Shown here piece after piece: positions 1 to 8,090 of a DNA stretch of 64,000 nucleotides. The position numbers and the translations under genes are program-made. The stretch's first letter is position 1. Every line of letters starts with the position of its first letter. The notes beneath the pieces are model-generated. The model made no database searches. It saw only the letters and a program-made list of their open reading frames with translations, and was not told the DNA's origin. Source of the DNA: Caballeronia calidae (GTDB lineage: Bacteria; Pseudomonadota; Gammaproteobacteria; Burkholderiales; Burkholderiaceae); NCBI RefSeq assembly GCF_900044055.2, contig NZ_FCOX02000025.1, forward strand, positions 1 to 64,000, given 5' to 3'.

Positions 1-224
1 GCGGCAACGGCGGCGGCGGCAACGGCGGCGGCGGCAACGGCGGCGGCGGCAACGGCGGCGGCGGCAACGGCGGCGGCAATGGCAACGGCGGCAACGGCGG
101 CTCAGCTGGCGGCAGCGGCTCGGGCGGCGGTCATGGCGGCGGCCACGGCGGCGGTGGCAGTGGCGGCGGCGGTGGCGGCGGTGGCGGTGGCGGTGGCGGC
201 GGTGGCGGAGGCCGTGGCCGTTAA
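1..224 (+). CDS. Glycine-rich repeat protein, C-terminal part (5' end outside window)
   Basis: The frame that enters the window at base 3 stays open to a TAA at 222-224 and gives about 73 residues, almost all glycine. The first third is a perfect 15-bp repeat coding Gly-Asn-Gly-Gly-Gly. It then becomes irregular with Ser, His and Arg interruptions and ends Gly-Arg-Gly-Arg. A rho-independent terminator follows 56 bp later, which supports this as the true gene end. Such tails occur on secreted or cell-wall-associated Gly-rich proteins and on some RNA-binding proteins. Nothing in the visible part tells these apart, so no function is assigned. No start codon is visible. Confidence 0.7.
   Translation, partial: GNGGGGNGGGGNGGGGNGGGGNGGGNGNGGNGGSAGGSGSGGGHGGGHGGGGSGGGGGGGGGGGGGGGGGRGR
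3..75 (+). repeat. 15-bp tandem repeat (Gly-Asn-Gly-Gly-Gly codons)
   Basis: Near-perfect head-to-tail copies of ggcaacggcggcggc at the window start, decaying into GGN-rich sequence up to about 221. It is coding and in frame, so unit number can change without frameshift. Its left end lies outside the window. Confidence 0.8.
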
Positions 225-279
225 GCGAGCGGCAGCACAACCATCCCTTCACTGATCATCCGATCGGTGCAACAGGAAG

Positions 280-310
280 AACCGATGCCCTAATCCGGCA
301 TCGGTTTTTT
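280..310 (+). terminator. Rho-independent terminator
   Basis: A perfect 10-bp inverted repeat (aaccgatgcc at 280-289, ggcatcggtt at 297-306) with a 7-nt loop runs into six T residues (305-310). It closes the glycine-rich gene that ends at 224. The next gene lies on the other strand. Confidence 0.85.
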
Positions 311-415
311 CATTGCGCGCCCTTCGACGCCCCACTCAGACGCTCACGAGCGACGAGCAGCGCTTCAGCAGGAAACCGAGGACCCCGCATCGCGCGGCAA
401 TGTCCGAACCCCGAC

Positions 416-1270
416 TCACAACCCGCCGACGCGCTGTAGCATCGGATACGTAAACAACGCAAAGTGCATCACGTTCAAGCCGAAGTGGGCCATGATCGCG
501 GCCGATAATCCGCCGAAACGATACGCGAGCCCATACCCGATCCCGGCAACACTGCCGAGCACGATCCATTGCCATCCGCCTGCGATGTGAGCCATGCCGA
601 ACAACCCGGCGGCGACACATAACGCAAGCACGCTTCCCCAACGCCAACCTCTGAAAATCCGCGTCAAACCACCCTGGATATAGCTGCGAAACAGCGCTTC
701 CTCGGTGAGCGTGACGAGCAGCAGATTGTTGAGTACCCATAGCCAGCCATCGGCGGGCCACTTCGGAGCCCACGCCACGAGCCCGAGCGCCAGGGCGACC
801 GCCAGACAGACGGCTGCCGTGACCATCGCCCCGATGGCCCCGTACAACAACGATGCTCGCAAGCCCTGCGATGACCGAACGCACGGCATCACCAGGAGCA
901 GCCAGAAGCCGATCAGTGGCTTGTCCAGGTTGAGATACATCGTGAAGGGCACGGCGTCCGGCGTGAAGCGCACAGGGCCGATGACCCGCAGGTTATGAAA
1001 ACCCGGCAGCCAATGCATGCTGAGCGCGATGGCGAGCGCGACAAAAAGCGCATGCCCTGCATATCGAACGTACTGGTTGCGTCCGGGCGACACCGCGTAT
1101 GCGGCGAGAAAGAGCAGCGAGACAGGAATCACAGCCCAAGGTCGGAGATGCCCATCCATCAGCGCGGCGCCATACCCCACGATCAACAGACCCAGACCGA
1201 TCCATCGACACGAAGCAAAAAACGTGGCTGGCGCCGCCAGGAAGATCGCGATCCACGGCAATGCGGACAT
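416..1270 (-). CDS. CPBP family intramembrane glutamic endopeptidase-like protein
   Basis: A 284-residue polytopic membrane protein with about eight hydrophobic segments. The C-terminal third carries the CPBP (Abi/CAAX-protease) signatures: a Glu-Glu-x3-Arg motif (EEALFRSY), a later His in a membrane segment (MAHIAGG), and a third conserved His/Asn region (HFGLNVMHF). Family members are integral-membrane metal-independent proteases of peptides or prenylated proteins; the substrate here is unknown. The chosen ATG at 1270 has GAGGTG just upstream. A longer GTG start at 1300 would overlap the end of the upstream flavoprotein gene. It lies last in the direction of the FAD oxidoreductase gene and may be co-transcribed with it, but CPBP proteins are not a standard APE component. 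Confidence 0.85.
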   Translation of the reverse strand: MSALPWIAIFLAAPATFFASCRWIGLGLLIVGYGAALMDGHLRPWAVIPVSLLFLAAYAVSPGRNQYVRYAGHALFVALAIALSMHWLPGFHNLRVIGPVRFTPDAVPFTMYLNLDKPLIGFWLLLVMPCVRSSQGLRASLLYGAIGAMVTAAVCLAVALALGLVAWAPKWPADGWLWVLNNLLLVTLTEEALFRSYIQGGLTRIFRGWRWGSVLALCVAAGLFGMAHIAGGWQWIVLGSVAGIGYGLAYRFGGLSAAIMAHFGLNVMHFALFTYPMLQRVGGL

Positions 1271-1293
1271 AGGCACCTCGAACATCGATCGGA

Positions 1294-2526
1294 TCAGCAC
1301 TCACGCTGCACGCATGCCTGACGCAGCGCATTCAGGCGCCGCACCGGTTCGACGACATACGGATTCGTTTCATCCCATGCATACCCCGCCAGCAACGCGC
1401 TGATCATGCGGCGGATCACCGGCGTCTGCTCGCGCGAGAAGATGATGTCCTGCAGCTTCCCCGTGTACCACCCCTCGACGAACGCGCGGAACGTATCGAT
1501 ACCCTTGCGCAGCGGAACATCGTATTGCGCATTCCAGTCGACGGACTCGCCCTCCAACTGACGCTCGAGCGTCTCGACAGCGAGATGCGCGGAACGCAGC
1601 GCGATCGTCACGCCCGAAGAGAACACGGGATCGAGAAACTCGCCCGCATTGCCGAGTAGCGCATAGCCTGCGCCATGCAGCCGCTCGACGTTCGCCGCAT
1701 AACCGCCGATATGTCTCACGGGCATCAGAAAAGGCGCATCGCCGATCAGGCGGTTCAGCGTCGGCTCGCTTCGGATCAGCGATCGCAGCTTGTCCTCGCG
1801 CGCCGCTTCCGGCACATCGAGAAACGCCGCTTCCGCGACACATCCCACGGACGAGCGGCCGTTCGCCAGCGGAATCATCCAGAACCAGACATCGCGATGA
1901 TCGGGATGCACGGCGACCGTGATCTTGTTGCGATCGTGCACGCCGGCCGGAATGCCGTCGCGCACATGCGTGAAGATCGCCGCGCGCGTCGGCATGCGGG
2001 TCGGCGCTTCGAGGTTCAGGAGACGCGGCAGCACACGCCCGAAACCGCTTGCATCGAGCACGAAGCGCGCATTCACCCGATACCGCGTGCCCGCTTCGTC
2101 GGCGACTTCGAGCGTGGGCGCATCGCCCGGGTTCATCGCGAGCACCGAATGCCCGAAGCGCACTTCGGCGCCCTGCTCCGCCGCGCAGCGGATCAGCAGG
2201 TCGTCGAACACCGCGCGCTCGACCTGATACGTCGTGCCCCAGCCCTCCGAATGCTTGTCGCGGAAATCGTACGCCGACGCCTGATCGCGGTAGACGAAAT
2301 GCGCGCCGTTCTTGTACTGGAAGCCCGCCTCCACCACGGCACGCAGCATGCCCGCTTCTTCCAGATACGCCATGCTTTGCGGCAGCAGACTTTCGCCGAT
2401 GGAGAAGCGCGGAAAGTGCTGGCGCTCGAGCACGAGCACGGAGCGTCCCGCGCGGCGCAGCAGCGCCGCCGCGACAGCGCCCGAAGGCCCCGCTCCGATA
2501 ATCGCGACATCAACCGTGGCATTCAT
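1294..2526 (-). CDS. FAD-dependent oxidoreductase, tryptophan-halogenase-like (APE cluster flavoprotein)
   Basis: About 410 residues. The N-terminus is a Rossmann FAD site (VAIIGAGPSGAVAAALLRRA) followed by the halogenase/geranylgeranyl-reductase family stretch GESLLP. In the middle it has WFWMIP, matching the WxWxIP signature of flavin-dependent halogenases, and a conserved Lys in QYKNGAHFV. Proteins of this type are regular members of aryl-polyene clusters, where they are thought to act late on the pigment. Halogenation, hydroxylation or desaturation cannot be separated by sequence alone. The ATG at 2526 is preceded by AAGGAA at good spacing; an ATG 18 bp upstream has a weaker site. The gene is divergent from the methyltransferase across about 90 bp. 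Confidence 0.85.
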   Translation of the reverse strand: MNATVDVAIIGAGPSGAVAAALLRRAGRSVLVLERQHFPRFSIGESLLPQSMAYLEEAGMLRAVVEAGFQYKNGAHFVYRDQASAYDFRDKHSEGWGTTYQVERAVFDDLLIRCAAEQGAEVRFGHSVLAMNPGDAPTLEVADEAGTRYRVNARFVLDASGFGRVLPRLLNLEAPTRMPTRAAIFTHVRDGIPAGVHDRNKITVAVHPDHRDVWFWMIPLANGRSSVGCVAEAAFLDVPEAAREDKLRSLIRSEPTLNRLIGDAPFLMPVRHIGGYAANVERLHGAGYALLGNAGEFLDPVFSSGVTIALRSAHLAVETLERQLEGESVDWNAQYDVPLRKGIDTFRAFVEGWYTGKLQDIIFSREQTPVIRRMISALLAGYAWDETNPYVVEPVRRLNALRQACVQREC

Positions 2527-2616
2527 CAAACATTCCTTATTCATTGCTGTTTCCCGTGCGTTGCGCTTCGCACCGTATCGCGCATACGACGCGCATCCGA
2601 AGCATCAGCGATTACA

Positions 2617-3414
2617 ATGCGAGCCGACCACGTATTCAAAGAGTCGACCCCTACTTCCTTACCGGACACCATCGTGCAGAACACCGAATCATCCAGCGTG
2701 CCGTTCGTTGCGGAGACGGCCTTCGGCGTCTGGTTCCTGCGCACGCATACGTGGGAGCATCACGTGCTGCGCGTCGCGATCAACGATCTCAAAGGCCTGA
2801 TCGATGCACCGCTGCCCGCGCAGCCCGTCATCATCGATGTCGGCTGCGGCCAGGGCATTTCGTTCCGACTGCTGGCGCAAACGTTCAAGCCGCGGCGCAT
2901 CGTCGGCATCGATTTTCACGAGCCGTCGCTCGCGCTCGCCGCCCGAGCCGCGCGCGCATGCGAAGCCGATCCCGACACCGCCGCCACGCGCATCGACCTG
3001 CTGCACGGCGACTGCGCGAGTCTCCCGCTGCCCGACGCAAGCGCCGATATCGTCTTCTGTCACCAGACGTTTCATCATCTCGTCGAACAGGAACGCGCGC
3101 TGGCCGAGTTTCGCCGCGTGCTCAAGCCGGGCGGCGTGCTGCTGTTCGCCGAATCGACGGATGCCTACATCAAGTCATGGGTCATCCGGCTGCTGTTCCG
3201 TCATCCGATGCATGTGCAAAAAAGCGCGGACGGCTATCTCCACATGATCCGCGACGGCGGCTTCAGCTTCGGACCGCGTAACGTCTCGCTGCCCTATCTG
3301 TGGTGGAGCCGCGCGAAGGATTTCGGCCTGCTGGAGCGCATCGGTCTCTACACGCCGAAACCCGGCAAGCGGCGCGAAACGCTCGTCAACGTCGCGGCAA
3401 CGAAGACCGCCTGA
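2617..3414 (+). CDS. Class I SAM-dependent methyltransferase (APE cluster)
   Basis: 265 residues with a Rossmann methyltransferase core: motif I IIDVGCGQGISFRLLA, an acidic end of strand beta-2 (IVGIDFHEPS), motif II around the Asp before the active site (DIVFCHQTFHHL), and post-II LKPGGVLLFAES. This is the Methyltransf_11/UbiE-like class. A methyltransferase is a usual APE cluster member and could O-methylate the aryl head group; this is inference. Start choice is uncertain. ATG 2617 sits within attacaat, and a GTG at 2674 gives a protein that starts closer to the conserved region; neither has a strong ribosome site. It converges on the main APE operon, with a 12-bp-stem hairpin between them. 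Confidence 0.85.
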   Translation: MRADHVFKESTPTSLPDTIVQNTESSSVPFVAETAFGVWFLRTHTWEHHVLRVAINDLKGLIDAPLPAQPVIIDVGCGQGISFRLLAQTFKPRRIVGIDFHEPSLALAARAARACEADPDTAATRIDLLHGDCASLPLPDASADIVFCHQTFHHLVEQERALAEFRRVLKPGGVLLFAESTDAYIKSWVIRLLFRHPMHVQKSADGYLHMIRDGGFSFGPRNVSLPYLWWSRAKDFGLLERIGLYTPKPGKRRETLVNVAATKTA

Positions 3415-3425
3415 GCGCGTCGCGC

Positions 3426-3452
3426 CGGCGCGCATCGCTGCGATGCGCGCCG
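3426..3452. terminator. Perfect 12-bp hairpin between convergent genes, likely bidirectional terminator
   Basis: cggcgcgcatcg (3426-3437), loop ctg, cgatgcgcgccg (3441-3452). It lies between the methyltransferase stop (3414) and the last APE operon stop (3468). There is no clean T-run, so factor-independent termination is not certain. Confidence 0.5.
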
Positions 3453-3467
3453 CGTTTGCCTTCCGCC

Positions 3468-3902
3468 TTACTTCCTGAGCGTCACCACTTCGCCCTTCAG
3501 CGCGACGCCCGCCATCACCGCGCCCGCACCGCAGGTGAACTCCGTCGCGCTTTCCCGCACTACGTTCCTGTAGTTGCTCTTGATGTTGATGACCGCGTTG
3601 CCGCCTTCCTTGCGCACGCGGTCCTGCAACTCCAGCACCGCCGACAAAAACACGTGCTGGCACGCCGCCTCGTCGCTCTTGCCGAACGCGTTGGTCTTCT
3701 TGTTGGTCGCGAATTCGCCGAACGACTTCGCGACGCCCGGATGCTTCTGTCCCGCGAAATAGAGCGGGATGGCCTCGTCGACCTTGCCGGCCTCGCTGTG
3801 GAGCGCTGCGTCGACCGGATAATTCGCGATCGAGTCGCGTGCGAACGCATGCGACGACAACAAGCTCGCAACGGCTGCCGCGCAGATCATCTGACGCTTC
3901 AT
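3468..3902 (-). CDS. Small exported protein, APE-operon associated (pipelines often mislabel as excinuclease ATPase subunit)
   Basis: 144 residues with a clear Sec signal peptide (Lys-Arg start, hydrophobic run, cleavage near SHAFA). The mature part holds a YbjQ/RcsF-like signature, GGNAVINIKSNYRN, and a Cys in FTCGAGA. Relatives are widespread in Proteobacteria and are often called excinuclease ATPase subunit, but there is no Walker motif or UvrA domain, so that name has no basis. It is paralogous to the lipoprotein gene 25 bp upstream: both share the NAVIN(I/V)K and FTCGA blocks. The role is unknown; an envelope function connected with the exported pigment is a guess from position. It is the last gene of the minus-strand APE operon. 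Confidence 0.8.
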   Translation of the reverse strand: MKRQMICAAAVASLLSSHAFARDSIANYPVDAALHSEAGKVDEAIPLYFAGQKHPGVAKSFGEFATNKKTNAFGKSDEAACQHVFLSAVLELQDRVRKEGGNAVINIKSNYRNVVRESATEFTCGAGAVMAGVALKGEVVTLRK

Positions 3903-3927
3903 GGTTGTTACCCCCGTAGTGGTTGGC

Positions 3928-4353
3928 TTACTCGGTATCGAGCTGCACGATGTCGCCGCTGACGGCAAGCGTCGAGCCGTTGTTGCTCGCGCCGCACGTG
4001 AAGTCCGTCGCCGACGACGACTCCGTGCGCTGGAAACGCGTCTTCACGTTGATGACGGCATTTGCCTGACGCGTGCGCGCATACTCGCGCAGATCATTGA
4101 CCGCCTTGCCGAGCGCGGCGTTGCACGTCGCCTCCTTACCTTCCATCATGCCCGGCACGCGCACGCGCACTTCCTTGGTCTCCAGCTTCTTCCTGACGCT
4201 GGCGTGCGTCTGATCGCCGAAATACATCGCGACGCCCTGCTTGTCCTGCGTCTTCACTTCGGCGGGGATCGGCACCGAGAGGATCTTCGTCGTACATCCG
4301 GCTTGTGAAATCACGATGCCGGCCACCAGCCCCAACAGAATCTTTGTTTTCAT
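3928..4353 (-). CDS. Putative lipoprotein, APE-operon associated, paralogue of the next gene
   Basis: 141 residues with a type II signal peptide: Lys-rich start, hydrophobic core, lipobox ending SQAGC with Cys at residue 20. The mature protein contains QANAVINVKTRFQR and TDFTCGA, the same pattern as the adjacent exported protein, so the pair came from duplication. It starts 30 bp after the ketosynthase stop in the same direction, with no terminator between, so it is probably co-transcribed. The NAVIN-type block recalls YbjQ/RcsF-like folds (weak resemblance, from memory). No enzymatic residues are evident; the role is unknown. Confidence 0.78.
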   Translation of the reverse strand: MKTKILLGLVAGIVISQAGCTTKILSVPIPAEVKTQDKQGVAMYFGDQTHASVRKKLETKEVRVRVPGMMEGKEATCNAALGKAVNDLREYARTRQANAVINVKTRFQRTESSSATDFTCGASNNGSTLAVSGDIVQLDTE

Positions 4354-4383
4354 TCTTCGAGTTCACTTTGATTGTTTATCGAT

Positions 4384-5625
4384 TCAAGCCCGTACTGCGC
4401 CGACGGGCGACGGTCCCACTTCCTTGAACAGCAGGCTCGCGCAACTCCCGCCGAAGCCGAACGACACCGACAGCGCACTCGCGATGCGCGCTTCGCGCGT
4501 CGACTGCACGAGCGGCATATCGCGCACGAGCGGGTCCGGCGAATCGATCCGCCCCGTTCCCGCGATGAAGCCATCGCGCATCATCAGCAGCGTGTAGATC
4601 GCCTCGTGCACGCCGCATGCGCCGAGCGGATGTCCCGTCATGCCCTTGGTCGACGAAAACGGCGGCACGTGCGCCCCGAACACCGTCCGCAATGCGCGCA
4701 GCTCCTCGGCATCGCCGAGCGGCGTCGAAGGCGCCTGCGTGTTGATGTAGTCGGGCGGCTCGCCTGCCTGATCGAGCGCCATGCGCAACGCGCGCGCGAT
4801 GCCGTCGCTGTGCGGCGTGACCATGCCCGCGCCGTCGGTGCTCTCGCCGAAGCCCGTCAGTTCCGCGTAGATGCGCGCGCCGCGCGCGAGCGCGTGATCG
4901 AGCGCTTCCAGCACGAGCACGCCCGCGCCGGAACCGATCACGAAGCCGTCGCGCGCGGTGTCGTAAGGACGCGAGGCGCGTGACGGCGTGTCGTTGAAAT
5001 CGCGCGACAACGCATGCATCGCATCGAACATCAGCGTCATGTTGTCGTGCAGCGCTTCGCTGCCGCCCGCGAGCACGACCTGTTGCCGTCCGGTCTGAAT
5101 GAGCTGCATCGCCTGTCCGATCGCGAGCGCCGATGTCGTGCATGCCGACGAAGGCGAATACGCGACGCCCTCGATGCCGAACGTCTGCACGATGTTCGCC
5201 GACGCCGTGCTGCTCATCGCGCGCGGCACCGTGAACGGCGGCGTTCTCTCGACGCCGTGCGCATGCACGACGGCGAGCGCCGCGTCGTACTCCGCCATCG
5301 CGCCGACGCCCGAGCCGATCACCGCGCCGACCTTCGGCGAGCGCAACGCCGCGTCATCGAGCCGCGCATCGTCGATCGCCTTGCGCGCCGCGTGACAGGC
5401 GAAGCGCGCCGTGTCGCCCATGAAGCGTTCCAGCTTGCGATCGAACGGCGGCTCGTTCGCGACCGACGCCACCGCCGCGACCTGCGAGCCGAAGCCGCGT
5501 TCGCGCCACGCGTCGATGCGCGTCACGCCGCTTTGCCCTGCACGCAGCGCATCGCTCACCGCGTCGAGCGAATTGCCGAGACACGAGACGATGCCCATGC
5601 CCGTCACGACGACGCGCTGCATCAT
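4384..5625 (-). CDS. FabB-like beta-ketoacyl-ACP synthase with C-Q-H active site (APE cluster)
   Basis: 413 residues, thiolase-fold condensing enzyme closest in pattern to FabB/FabF. The nucleophile is Cys162 (SSACTTS), the Lys is 327 (STKGMTGH) and the second His is 332, each one residue before the E. coli FabB numbering. The first catalytic His, normally in NxHGTST, is replaced by Gln297 in NTQAPSTPLGD; I checked this in the nucleotides (CAG). It may still decarboxylate malonyl-ACP poorly, or act as the non-elongating partner of another ketosynthase. Start: ATG 5625 overlaps the upstream TGA as ATGA; a second Met follows directly. It is one of three full-length ketosynthases in the operon. 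Confidence 0.9.
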   Translation of the reverse strand: MMQRVVVTGMGIVSCLGNSLDAVSDALRAGQSGVTRIDAWRERGFGSQVAAVASVANEPPFDRKLERFMGDTARFACHAARKAIDDARLDDAALRSPKVGAVIGSGVGAMAEYDAALAVVHAHGVERTPPFTVPRAMSSTASANIVQTFGIEGVAYSPSSACTTSALAIGQAMQLIQTGRQQVVLAGGSEALHDNMTLMFDAMHALSRDFNDTPSRASRPYDTARDGFVIGSGAGVLVLEALDHALARGARIYAELTGFGESTDGAGMVTPHSDGIARALRMALDQAGEPPDYINTQAPSTPLGDAEELRALRTVFGAHVPPFSSTKGMTGHPLGACGVHEAIYTLLMMRDGFIAGTGRIDSPDPLVRDMPLVQSTREARIASALSVSFGFGGSCASLLFKEVGPSPVGAVRA

Positions 5626-6848
5626 CGAACGCGCCTGAAAATCAGCGACGTGTTGATGCCGCCGAACGCGAAGTTGTTGCTCATCACGTATTCGGCGTCG
5701 ATCGCGCGTCCGGCGCCCGCGATGTAGTCGAGCGGCGCGCACGCGGGATCGACTTCGGTGAGGTTGAGCGTCGGCGCATACCAGTTGCGCTTCATCATCT
5801 CGATCGTCCACCACGCTTCGATCGCGCCGCACGCGCCGAGCGTGTGCCCGACGTAGCTCTTGAGCGAGCTGATCGGCATGCGCTCGCCGAAGGTCTGCGC
5901 GGTCGCCTGGCTTTCCGCGATATCGCCGCGGTCCGTCGACGTGCCATGCGCGTTCACATAAGCGATGGCTTGCGGGTCGAGGCGCGCATCTTCCAGTGCA
6001 AGCTGCATCGCGCGCGCCATCGTGACCGCCGTCGGCTGCGTCATGTGCGCGCCGTCCGAATTGCAGCCGAAGCCCACGATCTCCGCGTGTATCGTCGCGC
6101 CGCGCGCCTTCGCGTGGTCATACTCTTCGAGCACGAGCGTCGCCGCGCCTTCGCCGACCACGAGTCCGTCGCGCTTCGCATCGAACGGTCGCGGCGTCAG
6201 ATGCGGCTCGTCGTTGCGCGTGCTCGTCGCGTAGAGCGTGTCGAACACGGCGACGGCCGGACCCGACAGTTCCTCCGCGCCGCCCGCGAGCATCAGCGTC
6301 TGCTTGCCCGTCGCGATGGCTTCATACGCGAAGCCGATCGCCTGGCTGCCCGACGCGCACGCCGACGACGTCGGCAGAATGCGGCCCTTCAGGTCCCAGA
6401 AGAGGCTCACGTTCACGGCGGTCGTGTGCGGCATCATCTGCACGTAGCTGTTCGACGTGACATCGGTCATCGAGCCGGTCTTGAGCATCGTGCCGAACGC
6501 GCGGATCGGCTCGACCGATCCCGACGACGAACCATAGGCCACGCCCATGCGCCCGTCACTGATCGACGCATCGCCGGCGAGGCACGCATCGGCGAGCGCG
6601 AGTTCGCTCGCGCGCACCGCGTAAGTGGACACGATGCCCATCGAACGCGTCTTCTTGCGGGGCCAGTCGGCAGGCTGCTGGAACGCCGGCAGCGGACACG
6701 CGAGCCGCGTATGCAGCGCTTCGAAAAAGTCCCACTCCGGCATGCGCCGCACCGCGTTGCGCCCCGCTTTCAGCGCGGCCTCGATGTCATCCCAGCGATC
6801 ACCCAGCGCCGTGATGCCGCCCATGCCCGTAACGACGACTCGTTTCAT
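5622..6848 (-). CDS. Beta-ketoacyl-ACP synthase (APE ketosynthase, ApeR position)
   Basis: 408 residues with a complete active site: Cys164 (TSSACASG), His301 (NAHGTST), Lys330 and His335 (SLKSYVGHTLGACG). It ends with the FabF-type NNFAFGGINTS loop. In enterobacterial APE clusters the ketosynthase next to the ketoreductase is ApeR, which acts early in chain growth; gene order here is the same (KS-DH-KR-KS), so the role is inferred from position. It extends ACP-bound acyl chains by decarboxylative condensation in the cytoplasm. The start ATG overlaps the ketoreductase stop as ATGA, and its own stop overlaps the next ketosynthase start, so these genes are translationally coupled. Confidence 0.9.
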   Translation of the reverse strand: MKRVVVTGMGGITALGDRWDDIEAALKAGRNAVRRMPEWDFFEALHTRLACPLPAFQQPADWPRKKTRSMGIVSTYAVRASELALADACLAGDASISDGRMGVAYGSSSGSVEPIRAFGTMLKTGSMTDVTSNSYVQMMPHTTAVNVSLFWDLKGRILPTSSACASGSQAIGFAYEAIATGKQTLMLAGGAEELSGPAVAVFDTLYATSTRNDEPHLTPRPFDAKRDGLVVGEGAATLVLEEYDHAKARGATIHAEIVGFGCNSDGAHMTQPTAVTMARAMQLALEDARLDPQAIAYVNAHGTSTDRGDIAESQATAQTFGERMPISSLKSYVGHTLGACGAIEAWWTIEMMKRNWYAPTLNLTEVDPACAPLDYIAGAGRAIDAEYVMSNNFAFGGINTSLIFRRVR

Positions 6849-7573
6849 CAGATCATCCCGCCATTGACGCCGATGACCTGGCGCGTCACATACGAAGCCG
6901 CATCCGACATCAGGAATCCGACGACGGCGGCCACTTCGCCCGGCTGGCCCACGCGGTTCATCGGCACCGTTTTGAGCGCGTGTTCGACGGGCGCGTCAGC
7001 GAGCATGCCGGTCTCGATCAGCCCCGGCGCGACGCAGTTCGCCGTGATGTTGCGCGACGCGAGCTCGACGGCGAGCGCCTTGGTCGCGCCGATCAACCCG
7101 GCTTTCGCGGCGCTGTAGTTCACCTGACCGCGATTGCCCATCACGCCGGATACCGACGCGATCGTCACGATGCGGCCGCCCTGCTTCGCGCGGACCATCG
7201 GCATCGTCAGCGGATGGATCACGTTGTAGAACGCGTCGAGGCCCGTTTCGATCACGACGTCCCAGTCGTCGCCGGTCAGCGCGGGAAACGCCGCATCGCG
7301 CGTCACGCCCGCGCTGCACACGATGCCGTAGTACGCGCCGTGCGCGGCGACGTCGGCTTCGAGCGCCTCACGGCACGCGGCGCGGTCGCGCACGTCGAAT
7401 TGCACGACGCGCGCGCAACCGCCCTGCGCGGCGATGCCCGCCGTCACCGCTTCGGCTTCGGCGCGTCCCGTGCGGCAATGCACAGTGACGGCGAAGCCAT
7501 CGGCGGCCAGTTGATACGCAATGGCGCGGCCGATGCCGCGGCTTGCGCCGGTAACGAGAACGCGGCGGCTCAT
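6848..7573 (-). CDS. 3-oxoacyl-ACP reductase, FabG-like SDR (APE ketoreductase)
   Basis: 241 residues, classical short-chain dehydrogenase. It has the cofactor loop TGASRGIG at residues 8-15 and a catalytic Ser-Tyr-Lys set (Ser about 140, Tyr153, Lys157 in NYSAAKAG). The usual NNAG motif reads CSAG, so the Asn is Ser. It ends with the typical tail YVTRQVIGVNGGMI. It should reduce the beta-keto group of ACP-bound intermediates with NADPH after every extension; the dehydratase encoded just upstream then makes the double bond. This is the ApeQ position. ATGA overlaps at both ends show tight coupling with the dehydratase and the ketosynthase. Confidence 0.92.
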   Translation of the reverse strand: MSRRVLVTGASRGIGRAIAYQLAADGFAVTVHCRTGRAEAEAVTAGIAAQGGCARVVQFDVRDRAACREALEADVAAHGAYYGIVCSAGVTRDAAFPALTGDDWDVVIETGLDAFYNVIHPLTMPMVRAKQGGRIVTIASVSGVMGNRGQVNYSAAKAGLIGATKALAVELASRNITANCVAPGLIETGMLADAPVEHALKTVPMNRVGQPGEVAAVVGFLMSDAASYVTRQVIGVNGGMI

Positions 7574-8085
7574 GAACTGAAGCTCCCTTCGATGAACGTC
7601 TGAAAATCGTGCGGCTGATAGATCTTGATGACGGCATCCGCATAGCGCTCGCCGCCGTGATCGATCGTGCATTCGTAAGCGCCGTGGCCTTCCTCGCTGC
7701 GCAGCACTTCGCGCACGCCGATGTCGAGCCGCGCATCGCGCGCGAACGCGCTCACGTGCGCCTGATAGCTGCGCGTGCCGAGCAGCACGCCGGGACGCGC
7801 GCGGCCGCCCGCGCGCATCGCGATCAGCGCGACATGCGCGGCCACGCCCTGCGCCATCAGCTCGATCCCGATCCACGCGGGCATCGCGCCGCGCTCGTCC
7901 GCGTACCACGCGCCGGCGCGCACGGTCGCGCGCGCGGTCAGCGTATCGTCGCTGCACGAGGTGACGTCGTCCATCAGCAGCATCGTGCCGCGATGAGGAA
8001 TCAGCTCGTCGATCGGAGGAAAGACTTCGATGTGTTCTTCAATGCATGTCATGTCGCTGTCCGTTGTGCCATGCTGGCCGTTCAT
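7570..8085 (-). CDS. Hotdog-fold 3-hydroxyacyl-ACP dehydratase (APE dehydratase, ApeP position)
   Basis: 171 residues, single hotdog domain. The FabA/FabZ-type active site is visible: His in ELIPHRGTMLLMDD and Glu in the long helix WIGIELMAQGVAAH. In characterised APE systems two dehydratase proteins (ApeI and ApeP) form a heterodimer; here the ApeI-like domain is fused to the AMP-ligase encoded at 16132-17835. The product dehydrates 3-hydroxyacyl-ACP to give the conjugated polyene. ATG 8085 lies 5 bp after the previous stop but has a weak ribosome site; ATG 8052 is an alternative that would remove 11 poorly conserved residues. The 3' end overlaps the ketoreductase start. Confidence 0.88.
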   Translation of the reverse strand: MNGQHGTTDSDMTCIEEHIEVFPPIDELIPHRGTMLLMDDVTSCSDDTLTARATVRAGAWYADERGAMPAWIGIELMAQGVAAHVALIAMRAGGRARPGVLLGTRSYQAHVSAFARDARLDIGVREVLRSEEGHGAYECTIDHGGERYADAVIKIYQPHDFQTFIEGSFSS

Positions 8086-8090
8086 CGTCG

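Noticed and set aside
3-221. CRISPR or other non-coding repeat array at the window start
   Set aside because: The repeat has no spacers, is in frame, and encodes a glycine-rich tail that ends in a stop and terminator.
1675-2616. Long N-terminal extension of the methyltransferase frame
   Set aside because: It runs antisense through the flavoprotein gene. Methyltransferase similarity begins only after about 2690, so the start is inside the frame.
3468-3902. Excinuclease ATPase subunit as product name
   Set aside because: No Walker motif or UvrA domain; the protein is a small exported chain with a YbjQ/RcsF-like segment.
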